Assembly: GCA_900095095.1 (NCBI GenBank)
Contig: FMBT01000345.1
Span: 124,001 to 188,000, forward strand
Direction of reading: 5' to 3'
Origin: Fragilariopsis cylindrus CCMP1102
Taxonomy: Eukaryota; Bacillariophyta; Bacillariophyceae; Bacillariales; Bacillariaceae
DNA length: 64,000 nt
Shown here: positions 55,639-64,000 of the stretch, piece by piece
Layout of the letters: each line of letters begins with the position of its first letter
Position numbering within the stretch: the first letter of the stretch is position 1
Notes under the pieces: generated by a model
Database searches by the model: none
What the model was told of the DNA's origin: nothing
Seen by the model: the letters and a program-made list of their open reading frames with translations, nothing else
Translations under genes and position numbers: made by a program

Positions 55639-57897
55639 TTATGATGTGTTTGGACATATACTGTGAAAATGCCAGGAGGACATATTTGTTTTTTCTTGAT
55701 TGGAACATAAATTTCTTGAATTGATTTGATTCCTATAAAATTCTTCATATCCAGGTTGCACAAAATTTGGTACTATTATTACTACATTGGTGGTGTTGTT
55801 GTTGTTATTATGATAATTATTATTTGTATGATTCTTAATACTACTACTAGTAGTATTATTAGAACTATTTTGAAATCTTGGCAACGACCTCGGTAACCAT
55901 AATATACAGGAATTTAATCTATTTAATGTTGCATATGGACCAGGATGCTTGGATGGACCACAACTATCTAATCCTTTATAATATCTACTACTACTACTAC
56001 TACTACTAGAATTATTGTTATCGGAATAGTATAATTTATTTAGTAATTTATCCAATTGTTTTTTCTTGGTGGGTGAACCTTTATTCCATTTTCTTTCACT
56101 ACCAATATGATAGGTACCGGTATTGGTACCACCATCTACTAAGGAATTACTATAGGATTGTTTGGATTTATAATTCGTATAATTGGCTGCCATAATCATT
56201 AATATGGAATGATACATATTCCCCCACGGTGTTTGTCCAGCAAACATATTATGAATAGTAATACGTTTTAATACTGTAGAATGTATAATAAAACAATCTT
56301 TCCCAGGATGTATTTTACCTTTATTTTGTTGTATAGTGGTATCAATTTCATTTAATAATATAGTAGTCAACTGTGTATCAGTATCAGTATTAGTAGTTCC
56401 AATATTATTATTGTCATTGTCATTGTCACTACTTATAACATTATTATTATAGTTCTCATCATTATTATTATTTTGTTTACTTTCATTTTCATTTTCATTT
56501 TCATTTTGATTTTGATTATTTTGATTATTTTGATTTTGATTATATTGATTTAAATAATATTGTTTCGAAATAGTATCAATACTTTTTGTTTTTTTAATTG
56601 TAATTCTATTGATTGATAAAGCTTCTCGATGATCTAATTTTGGTAGTAAATATTGATAAAAATCCTTTGTAAGTCCAATATCTGAATTTGTTAACATAAT
56701 ATAAAAATCATTGATATCATGATCTGTGATGAGATCATCTTGATCTGTAGTACCATCTGCATCTGCTCTACTAGTATTAACGTTTCTACTGTTTCTACTA
56801 TTATTATCTTTGGTAGCTTGAGCTTTCTTTTCTTCTTCTTCTCTTCTTGTGTAGTAATCAGTGATAGCAGAATCAATTATATCTTGAACAAATGGTAATT
56901 CTTTCGGACTACTATCACCTAAAAAATTATGATAATTATATACGTCATCGTCATCTTCATTTTCATTTTCATTTGCACTACTAGTACTATTATTATTTGT
57001 ATTATTTGTATTATTCCTATAATTATAATATTCCGTTTTTGTGGATCGTTTTAATAGTGTGAGATGACATGGTAAATTATTATTTTCATATTCTTCTAGA
57101 AAATAAGGTAAATCCGTTTCAAATATTGCACATACAAAATCCACCTCAATTATCGGACTATTACTAGGACTAGGACTATTATTATTATTATTTGGAGTAG
57201 TAGTAGTATTATTATTATTTCGACGACGACTGTTGTTATTATTATTTAATTCTTCTACGTGTTTGATGGCACGTTCAATACTTTTGATTGTAGACCATTG
57301 ATCAAATGGTTGTATTCTTGCTCTTGCTGCTCTGTTATAATTGGTATTATTATTGTTATTGTTATTATTATTGTGATTGTGATTGTGATTGTGATTGGTA
57401 TTGGTATTAGAGATTGTATACGTATTCATTACATGAATTATTCTTGTTCTTTTTCGTCTAATAGTAGTAGTAGTAGTAGTAGTAGTACTGGTTGTAGTAC
57501 TACTACTAGACTCTCCTATTCGTTCTCGTCGTTGTTCTTGTCCTCCATCACCACCTGTTCCGTCTGATGCGTCGTCGGATGTGCCATCTACTGTGTCTGC
57601 TTCGTTTCTGTCATCGTCGTTGTAGATATCATATATTTTATTTTTATCATTCAACAATGATGATGATGGGTCTGATACAGATGTGTGGTCTGATGATAAT
57701 GACAATGACGACCAATACAACGACGACCATGACGATGGATCATCATAGCTACTGATATCACTACTACTACTACTACCAGTACTACTACCAGTACTCTGTG
57801 TTGTCAAGAGTACAAAATTTTTATACATACAAAATAATACTGATATAAGAAATAATAGTTTTATCCTGTTATTGTTGTTGTTGTTCAAGTTGTTCAT
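55639..57897 (-). CDS. Type II membrane protein, glycosyltransferase-like
   Basis: A 752-residue single-exon protein. Residues about 10-31 (RIKLLFLISVLFCMYKNFVL) form a signal anchor close to the N-terminus, followed by a Ser/Asp/Asn-rich stem, as in Golgi enzymes. Conserved islands lie between Asn/Thr runs: VDFVCAIFETDLPYFLEEYE, DINDFYIMLTNSDIGLTKDF, HPGKDCFIIHSTVLKRITIH, MFAGQTPWGNMYHSIL and KHPGPYATLNRL. TNSDIGL and HPG-DCF resemble blocks of glycosyltransferase-like proteins found in diatoms and other algae; I base this on resemblance and cannot place the family. The last exon may extend or splice near 55710. It is divergently paired with the sulfotransferase-like gene at 58639. Confidence 0.6.
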   Translation of the reverse strand: MNNLNNNNNNRIKLLFLISVLFCMYKNFVLLTTQSTGSSTGSSSSSDISSYDDPSSWSSLYWSSLSLSSDHTSVSDPSSSLLNDKNKIYDIYNDDDRNEADTVDGTSDDASDGTGGDGGQEQRRERIGESSSSTTTSTTTTTTTTIRRKRTRIIHVMNTYTISNTNTNHNHNHNHNNNNNNNNNTNYNRAARARIQPFDQWSTIKSIERAIKHVEELNNNNNSRRRNNNNTTTTPNNNNNSPSPSNSPIIEVDFVCAIFETDLPYFLEEYENNNLPCHLTLLKRSTKTEYYNYRNNTNNTNNNSTSSANENENEDDDDVYNYHNFLGDSSPKELPFVQDIIDSAITDYYTRREEEEKKAQATKDNNSRNSRNVNTSRADADGTTDQDDLITDHDINDFYIMLTNSDIGLTKDFYQYLLPKLDHREALSINRITIKKTKSIDTISKQYYLNQYNQNQNNQNNQNQNENENENESKQNNNNDENYNNNVISSDNDNDNNNIGTTNTDTDTQLTTILLNEIDTTIQQNKGKIHPGKDCFIIHSTVLKRITIHNMFAGQTPWGNMYHSILMIMAANYTNYKSKQSYSNSLVDGGTNTGTYHIGSERKWNKGSPTKKKQLDKLLNKLYYSDNNNSSSSSSSSRYYKGLDSCGPSKHPGPYATLNRLNSCILWLPRSLPRFQNSSNNTTSSSIKNHTNNNYHNNNNNTTNVVIIVPNFVQPGYEEFYRNQINSRNLCSNQEKTNMSSWHFHSICPNTS

Positions 57898-58638
57898 TTT
57901 CTCATTAATAACTTGACAAGAACTTGAAATAGACTAACTCGAAATAAATAAATGTTACTGGAAGTACTGTATATGGAATGGAATGGAGGATTATAAGAGA
58001 GGCAGAGTAGAGATCGAGAGCGACGTTTTATTTCTCTATTACACACTGTACTAGTCTAATAGTCGGATAATGTGATATTCGTGTATGGTTTTTTTGTATA
58101 TTACTACTGTAGATAGTAACGACGGTACTCTAGGTTACGACGACGTTACGATAAACTACAGTACGTCTCATGCGTACAGTACTGTAAGCCAAAATCTCTG
58201 AGCTTCCCCCCCCCCCCCTTGGAACCGTTGAGTTTTTTTTAGGGCGCGTGCGCAAACGACTGCATCGCAAAACTCAATATAATCGAATAAATAAATAAAT
58301 AAATAAATAAATAAATACATCTTTTCTTCGTTGTAAGTAAAAAGTAAACGTTTAACCGCTAGCAGTACGTTAGCTAAGCTAAGCTATATTTTACAATTAC
58401 ATACTGCTACTGCTACTTCAATATATATACTGTCGTCATCACAGCACCCATCCCCATCACACTACTCACTGTCTTTGTTATAATACACTGTAGTCACCCC
58501 ACCCACCCAGTTAGTGCAGTGCAGTGCAGTGCAGTAACTACTTATACAAGTCAAGTCAAGTCAAGTCATTCGAGTCTAGTCATTCAAAAGCGGAGAAAAA
58601 AACCAAAATAGCAAAATAGCAAACCAAAAATAGTTAAG
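57898..58638. promoter_or_regulatory. Shared intergenic region of two divergent Golgi-type genes
   Basis: 741 bp between the ATG at 57897 (-) and the ATG at 58639 (+). Contains a C13 run at 58207-58219, (AAAT)n at about 58287-58317, GTGCAGTGCAGTGCAGTGCA at about 58517 and CAAGTCAAGTCAAGTCAAGT at about 58548. It probably contains both promoters; co-regulation is inference. Confidence 0.5.
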
Positions 58639-60798
58639 ATGTCGTCATCGTCATCATCGTCGTTATTCTTGTCGTCGTCGTCAACTAGGACTATGACAAC
58701 GCAAAATAATAATAATAATAAGAATAATAATAAAAGATTGAAAACAACAAAACATACTATTTTGATCATATTATTATCTTGTGTCGTACTACTTACAATA
58801 TCGAATATAAAAATTAGTACAAACATTACTATACCAGTAGGAGGAGCAGATAGTACTCATACGGAAGGATTCTTGAATCACAATAATCACATTAATAAGC
58901 GTGACGGTGTCAACGATGACGATGACGATGACGACGACGACGACGACCGCGACTTATCTACTAAAGAAGAATCAAAACAACAAGAACCAAAACAACAACA
59001 ATTAGTAGTTACTGATCGTATTTGGTCCTACCCATCCCAATCAGGAGCCTATTTTTCAAATTCCAATAATAAAGATCATAAAAATTGTAATATAAAAAGA
59101 AGAATTAAATTAAATAGAAATGGAAATGAAAATGAAAATGAAAATGGGACTACTAATACAGGTAATATAGGTAATACAAATACAGGTAATACTATTGGTG
59201 ATAAACGAAAATCAAAGACTGGTATGTTATTTGTACGACCCTATAAAGTTGGTTCCTCCAGTGTTGTTGGTATACAATTACAAATTAATAAAAATATAGC
59301 AGAACGAATCACCAAAAGTTTAAGTCCACAACAAAGTCCACAACAACAACAACAAGAAGAAGACGATACTACTACTAGTTTTGAGAATGATGAGGATTGC
59401 AATTGTATCTGTGATAGTTCCTTTCATCATAGTACAGGATTACAATTACGACCAATGAAATTATTGGATAATGATAATAATCAGAGTAATATTAAATCCA
59501 ATTCAAATAAAAATTCAAATTCCAATTCCAATCAACAAAAAACATTTTTATGGACCATGTTACGTCATCCCACAAAACGTGCCATCTCTCATTATTTTTT
59601 TCGAAAAATATCCAGAGATATGTCGGAGTATTCCGATCAAAATTTTATTCATTTTTTAGAAGGATCCCAAAATTATACTACTACTCGACTACGACAACAA
59701 CGTTCAAGTAGTAGAACAAAAAAAAAGAAGAAGAAGAAAGATTTTTTACTACCAACAATTCCTCGAACACAAAATACGATCTCCACTTATTTATTACGAC
59801 ATACTACAAATAAAACATCGTATCAAAAATTAAAAAAATCAATTCAAACAATATATAAAATATCCTTTCCATCGAATTATTTGTCTATGTCTATGTCGAT
59901 GTTCGATACTACAAATAATAATGGTACTAATTCTACTAACGTGACACTACAAGATCAAGATCAAGATCAAGATCAAGATCAACAATACTATCAAAAACCA
60001 ACACCACAAGATCAACAAAATTTATTAAGTGATAGTGAATATCAATCTATTGCAAATTCAATTATATTACAAGAATATAATTTTATTGCTGTTATGGAAC
60101 GATTTGATGAATCAATGGTAGTATTACAAATGTTATTAAATGGACCACCTAGACCTGATAATGATACTAATAACACTGATACTAACACTGATGATAACAC
60201 TAACGTTCAAAATAGTGTAGTAGGACAAATTAAATTAGGTGATCTGTTATATTTATCCTCGAAACAAGCTGGATCCTATGATGATGGACAAAGTAAAAAT
60301 AAAAATGGTGATAAAATATGTCATAAATTATTTAAATCATTTACAACTCAAACAATGACAAATTATTTTAATTATGAACCACCATCACCTAGTAGTAATA
60401 TTGGAAATAATAATAGACATATACATATAAATCCAAATTATATCTCCTATCAGGAACGTATTAAATGGGATTATGCATTATGGAAAGCAGCAAATATATC
60501 ATTAGATAATACCATTAATAATTTATTAGGGAAAGAAAAATTTAATAAACAACTGACAAAATATAAATATGCCTTACAAGAAGTACAAAAACATTGTTCG
60601 AGGAAAGCGATATATCCCTGTTCGGATGCAAATAAGAAACAACAAATCAAGAGTAATGGTAATGGTAATGGTAATAGTAATAGTACTGCGGATGGACAAT
60701 CACCATTATCAAGAAATGAAACAAATTGTTTATATGATGATGCTGGATGTGGTTATAAATGTATACATGATATTGCTAAAAAATTACAATTACTATAA
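58639..60798 (+). CDS. Golgi-type sulfotransferase-like protein
   Basis: Probably transfers sulfate from PAPS to a glycan in the Golgi. 719 residues, single exon. A signal anchor lies at about residues 39-57 (HTILIILLSCVVLLTISNI), followed by an Asp-rich and Asn-rich stem. The PAPS-binding signatures are visible: the 5'-phosphosulfate loop RPYKVGSSSVVG (199-210) and the 3'-phosphate motif TMLRHPTKRAISHYFF (306-321), fitting R-x-P-x2-R-x2-S-x-Y. Later blocks (YNFIAVMERFDESMVVLQML, CHKLFKSFTTQTMTNYF, ISYQERIKWDYALWKAANIS) match the layout of membrane-bound carbohydrate sulfotransferases. Poly-Asn insertions separate the blocks. Substrate is unknown; its neighbour 5' is a glycosyltransferase-like gene. 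Confidence 0.8.
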   Translation: MSSSSSSSLFLSSSSTRTMTTQNNNNNKNNNKRLKTTKHTILIILLSCVVLLTISNIKISTNITIPVGGADSTHTEGFLNHNNHINKRDGVNDDDDDDDDDDDRDLSTKEESKQQEPKQQQLVVTDRIWSYPSQSGAYFSNSNNKDHKNCNIKRRIKLNRNGNENENENGTTNTGNIGNTNTGNTIGDKRKSKTGMLFVRPYKVGSSSVVGIQLQINKNIAERITKSLSPQQSPQQQQQEEDDTTTSFENDEDCNCICDSSFHHSTGLQLRPMKLLDNDNNQSNIKSNSNKNSNSNSNQQKTFLWTMLRHPTKRAISHYFFRKISRDMSEYSDQNFIHFLEGSQNYTTTRLRQQRSSSRTKKKKKKKDFLLPTIPRTQNTISTYLLRHTTNKTSYQKLKKSIQTIYKISFPSNYLSMSMSMFDTTNNNGTNSTNVTLQDQDQDQDQDQQYYQKPTPQDQQNLLSDSEYQSIANSIILQEYNFIAVMERFDESMVVLQMLLNGPPRPDNDTNNTDTNTDDNTNVQNSVVGQIKLGDLLYLSSKQAGSYDDGQSKNKNGDKICHKLFKSFTTQTMTNYFNYEPPSPSSNIGNNNRHIHINPNYISYQERIKWDYALWKAANISLDNTINNLLGKEKFNKQLTKYKYALQEVQKHCSRKAIYPCSDANKKQQIKSNGNGNGNSNSTADGQSPLSRNETNCLYDDAGCGYKCIHDIAKKLQLL

Positions 60799-61130
60799 CA
60801 TGACATGACATGACATGACATGACATGAAATGACATAAAATGAAATGAAATGACATGACATGACATGACATGACATGACATGAGATAATGACATAATGAC
60901 ATAATGAATGAATGAATTTTTATGATGCGATTTGATTTGATTTGATTTGATTTGATTTATAGAATATAATATAGTATAATATAATATAATATAATCCATC
61001 CTAAAATAAACAAAACAAAATAAAGCATAGCAAAGCATAGCAAAGCAAAGCAAAGCACAGCGAAGCACAGCACAGCAAAGCACAGCGAAGCACAGCAAAG
61101 CACAGCAAAGCAAGAATCCAAATTAAAATT
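60799..61130. repeat. Series of pentanucleotide arrays
   Basis: Immediately after the stop: (TGACA)n and variants at 60799-60890, (TTTGA)n at about 60930-60957, (TAATA)n at about 60964-60995, and (AGCAA/AGCAC)n at about 61023-61112. All have a five-base period. Confidence 0.85.
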
Positions 61131-62028
61131 GACTTGACAGTGCTACTTATATGTACTACTACTACTACTACTAGTAGTAGTATAATAGAAATGTTAATGT
61201 TAATGGCACTACACACAATAATAATAATAACAACAATAATAATACAAATATATAAACTCTATACGTTGTACTTGTCTGCCTGCCTGCCTGCCTGCCTCCC
61301 TCCCTCCTCAAACTCAATAACTCATTTTATGAAAATTAATTGTTTGCAAATACACTAATTCAATTCGATTTCAATTTCGATTTGAAACTATAATAGTTCT
61401 AATTCGATTCGATTCGAATGCAGAAGTAAGTACTGTAGTGCCTATACGATGATGCGAAGAAGTATATCGAAGTCGTACTGTATTAAGGCAGCGCAGCACA
61501 TTTGTCTACTTTTTTCGCTTCACTCGTGCACTCGTATTGATGATGATGATGATGATGAGGATGAGGATGAGGATGAGGATGAGGATGAGGATGAGGATGA
61601 GGATGAGGATGAGGATGAGGATGATGAAGATTCGGATTCGTCTTTGTTGTTTTCTTCATTCAATGATAGTTGACTTCTACTGTCAATGAATGGTTTTCAA
61701 TCCGATAATTAACTCTTGATGCGAATCTTCATAAAACCTCCGGAGATTATCTCTTGGTTCCAGTTTCTTTCTTTCCTTTCTTTAATGATGATCCAATGGA
61801 AGATAAAGAATTGAAATGATTGATTTATTATTCGATACAATGATTCTTGTTGATTTTGATTTTGAAGTTTTCTGAATCCATGGTAGTAATAATTGATGAT
61901 GAAGGGGATGATCCAATTCCTAATTTTTCCAATACTTTATGATTACTCCTATTAGTCCTATCTCGTATTATACTACAGTAACAATAAATACAAATCATAC
62001 TTGTAGTACAGTTTTTGAAGAAGTACTG

Positions 62029-62059
<31 letters not shown>

Positions 62060-63398
62060 AATGAATCGAATATTCTCGTCCTTCATCCTCAGTAATGCTT
62101 GTCTCCTGATTGACTGGACGACTGTACTGTATAATTTCATTTATATAGATAGGCAAGTTTTGCTCATAGTAAGCACAGTACAGTAATAGGCAAGCTACCT
62201 ACACTACATAGCTCAAATGAAAGTCCTACCTGTCGTGACGCGTAACTGACGTTTATTGTACTGGTACATACACCTGAGGGTAATCATTCTATTTGATGTT
62301 TGATGCCACCAAATAATGATACAGTAAAAATGAGATGGTAACCAATCAAGAAAAAATAATATAAAATTTTTGGCAGTAGCTAGTATAATAAATGTATTAG
62401 CCTATGACTAGAATGAATCAATCGAATCCTGTCTTTATATTGTCGTTGACAATATTGCTACAATAGTACTGTGATAATCTTAATTTTCACTCCTTTTTGT
62501 CGCGACTAGAAGTTCTTTTTTTTTGCTACAATATATTCTACTGTCGTTGACAATAAATATTGCTACAATAATAATATTGTGATAAAGTTTAATTTCGGTC
62601 CTTTTTTTATTATTATTTATTTAGATGTAAACTTACTTAAGTTAAGCATAATACTTTCGTCAATAAATTCAAACCCAGTGTGACGTTGGATTGGGTTGAG
62701 AGGTTGCGAGGTGCGGATGTGGTTGCTGCGAGTGTGGGTGTGTTTGTGTTTGTACATGCGAGTGTGGGTGTGGATGTCATATTTACAGTACGTGGATATC
62801 AAATACAGTACGAGAAGCATTAGAGAAGTTTTTCGCATTGTTTTTGCTTTTTTTTCAAAAAAATAAAGATTTTTCTCTTTTCTCACGATTAGTGACTGAA
62901 ATACAATCCATGACTGGGGTGCGCGCTGGACCGGACCTACTCTGAAAAAGTGAGAGGCAGGTGTGCCGTGCATACAGTAAAGTGAAAAGCAAAGTGAAGA
63001 ATATTTTGTGCTATCACCTCAAAGGGCACTAATAGGAAAAAAATAATTGAGTTTGGAAAAATTAGTTCCACATGTCTATTTTGTGAGCGCAAACATGCCT
63101 CCCCATATATACCTTTTAAAATGACTCACTCATGAATGACTAGTGATTCAAAATTACGTAGTGTACGTGCTAAAATCAGAAATTAGTCATTGCTAAAATC
63201 AGAAATTAGTCATTTTGAAAAAAGATAGGCTTTTCCGATAATGTTCTCTTCATTAAAACAACGAACGATCAAACAAACAATCAAACGAATGATCGAACGA
63301 ACGAACGAACGAACGATCATTACAATACAATACACAACAAGTGAAGGGACAACTAAATTGTAGAGAGAGAGAGAGAAAGAGAGAAGTATAGAACGATC
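61131..63398. other. Intergenic, microsatellite-rich
   Basis: (ACT)n at 61154 and (GCCT)n at 61278-61300. A hexamer array (GATGAG)n at about 61540-61625 gives an Asp/Glu frame that I do not regard as a gene. (TAG)n lies at 62033-62056. Two similar segments (TATTGTCGTTGACAATATTG at 62438 and CTGTCGTTGACAATAAATAT at 62540) suggest a short duplication of about 100 bp. GTGTGGGTGTG-type repeats lie near 62725-62775. (GAAC)n lies before 63315 and (GA)n at 63363-63383. No supported gene. Confidence 0.45.
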
Positions 63399-64000
63399 AT
63401 GTCAACGCAATCGGATGAAATCGCACCAAATAGTCACCAATCATCATTTTTATCAAGTAAATTACCACAACCATCAGAGTCATATGAAAAAAATGTTGTT
63501 TGCTTGCGTGGAAAACTAGTTAAGGAAGGTGACCAGGAACAAGCATTTAATGATCCACATCAATTATTAGGAAATGAAAATGTTGTACATAGCATTACTG
63601 GTATGTGGTCAGCTGGACTTGATTTTTTACTAAGTGATCCTGACAATACACGTGGATTATGTAACCAGTTTGAATATGAACATAAAAGTTCTAGTCCAAA
63701 TGCATCCTTTCCTGTATCGGGTCGTTATAGTGGTTGGTTCGATTTGAACAATGAAGAAGGTGGTAAAACGAAATTTTCTGAAGATATTACATTACGATTT
63801 CGTAAAAATAATGCTGGATATCATAATGTTGAAGGGAAGGGTAGTAACGCATTTGGAAAATATACCATTACAGGTACATTAACAAAAGACAATGTCGTTA
63901 CTATCTTTCGTCATTTTTTAGTAAAAAAGGTAAAATCATCAGCTAATAGTCCCAGTGGTAGTAATAGTAAATTGGTAACATCTGCTCCGCCACCCATATC
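63399..64000 (+). CDS. Unidentified protein, 3' partial (runs off the window)
   Basis: ATG at 63399, just after a (GA)n leader, starts a frame open to the window end (200 codons): MSTQSDEIAPNSHQSSFLSS, then NVVCLRGKLVKEGDQEQAFN, SITGMWSAGLDFLLSDPDNT, FPVSGRYSGWFDLNNEEGGK, FSEDITLRFRKNNAGYHNVE, GSNAFGKYTITGTLTKDNVV and TIFRHFLVKK. The Gly/Asn-rich beta-like pattern, a hydrophobic strand followed by GKYTITGTL and FRHF, is of a kind seen in uncharacterised diatom proteins next to other domains that would lie downstream. No function can be given. Confidence 0.6.
   Translation, partial: MSTQSDEIAPNSHQSSFLSSKLPQPSESYEKNVVCLRGKLVKEGDQEQAFNDPHQLLGNENVVHSITGMWSAGLDFLLSDPDNTRGLCNQFEYEHKSSSPNASFPVSGRYSGWFDLNNEEGGKTKFSEDITLRFRKNNAGYHNVEGKGSNAFGKYTITGTLTKDNVVTIFRHFLVKKVKSSANSPSGSNSKLVTSAPPPI

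Noticed and set aside
61449-61673. Acidic Asp/Glu frame
   Set aside because: Produced by a (GATGAG)n array with no conserved flank.
1-64000. tRNA, rRNA, CRISPR arrays, riboswitches and bacterial-type operons
   Set aside because: No B-box/cloverleaf, rRNA core or spaced repeat-spacer pattern was recognised by eye; a tRNAscan or Infernal run could still find a small RNA.

Overview
This window reads as nuclear DNA of a stramenopile alga, most likely a diatom. The evidence is an AT-rich sequence with few, low-complexity genes; short GT-AG introns; DUF285 (BspA-like) and Pro-Ser-repeat surface proteins with C-terminal Cys modules of the diatom type; a desaturase with a signal peptide followed by an ASAF-like Ala-Phe motif (secondary plastid); and long Asn/Gln/Ser/Asp runs. 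There are no prokaryotic operons, CRISPR arrays or obvious tRNA/rRNA genes.

Layout. 1-4.1 kb: the 3' end of a DUF285/Pro-Ser surface protein, its cut-off tail, and a decayed second copy. 5.9-10.3 kb (-): a multi-exon ubiquitin-interacting-motif protein that may be a deubiquitinase. 12.5-14.6 kb (-): a three-exon cytochrome b5-fused front-end desaturase. 15.9-17.4 kb (+): a secreted coiled-coil protein. 18.9-23.4 kb (+): an ATG13-like autophagy initiator whose 3' part is broken by frameshifts. 23.8-29.0 kb (-): copy A of a large composite protein. 30.2-33.4 kb: a Ser-rich repeat protein and a small membrane protein. 33.7-38.3 kb: repeat-rich DNA with retroelement remnants and a 190-bp tandem array. 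39.2-55.2 kb: a giant near-perfect inverted repeat (arms about 8 kb, centre between 47204 and 47205) carrying copies B and C of the composite protein and, at the centre, two head-to-head half alpha-kinases. 55.6-60.8 kb: a divergent pair, a glycosyltransferase-like and a sulfotransferase-like Golgi protein. 63.4 kb to the end: the start of an unidentified gene.

The most striking content is the composite family (copies A, B, C). Its order is Cys-rich zinc-binding-like module, leucine-rich repeats, CHAT (caspase-like) domain, STAND/NB-ARC-like NTPase, UVR-like coiled segments, macro-like domain. Copy C is intact: three exons total 5151 nt, giving 1716 aa. In all three copies the expected CHAT catalytic His and Cys, and the Walker A Ser/Thr, appear to be replaced. 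The set therefore looks like an NLR-like sensor built from degenerate enzymatic domains and ending in a possible ADP-ribose-binding module. Together with the ATG13 and UIM genes, the window is rich in stress and proteostasis functions, though nothing shows that they act together.

Many frames are broken by single-base indels (copies A and B, ATG13, the UIM gene). I cannot tell consensus error from real decay by sequence alone; copy C and the desaturase are clean across thousands of bases.
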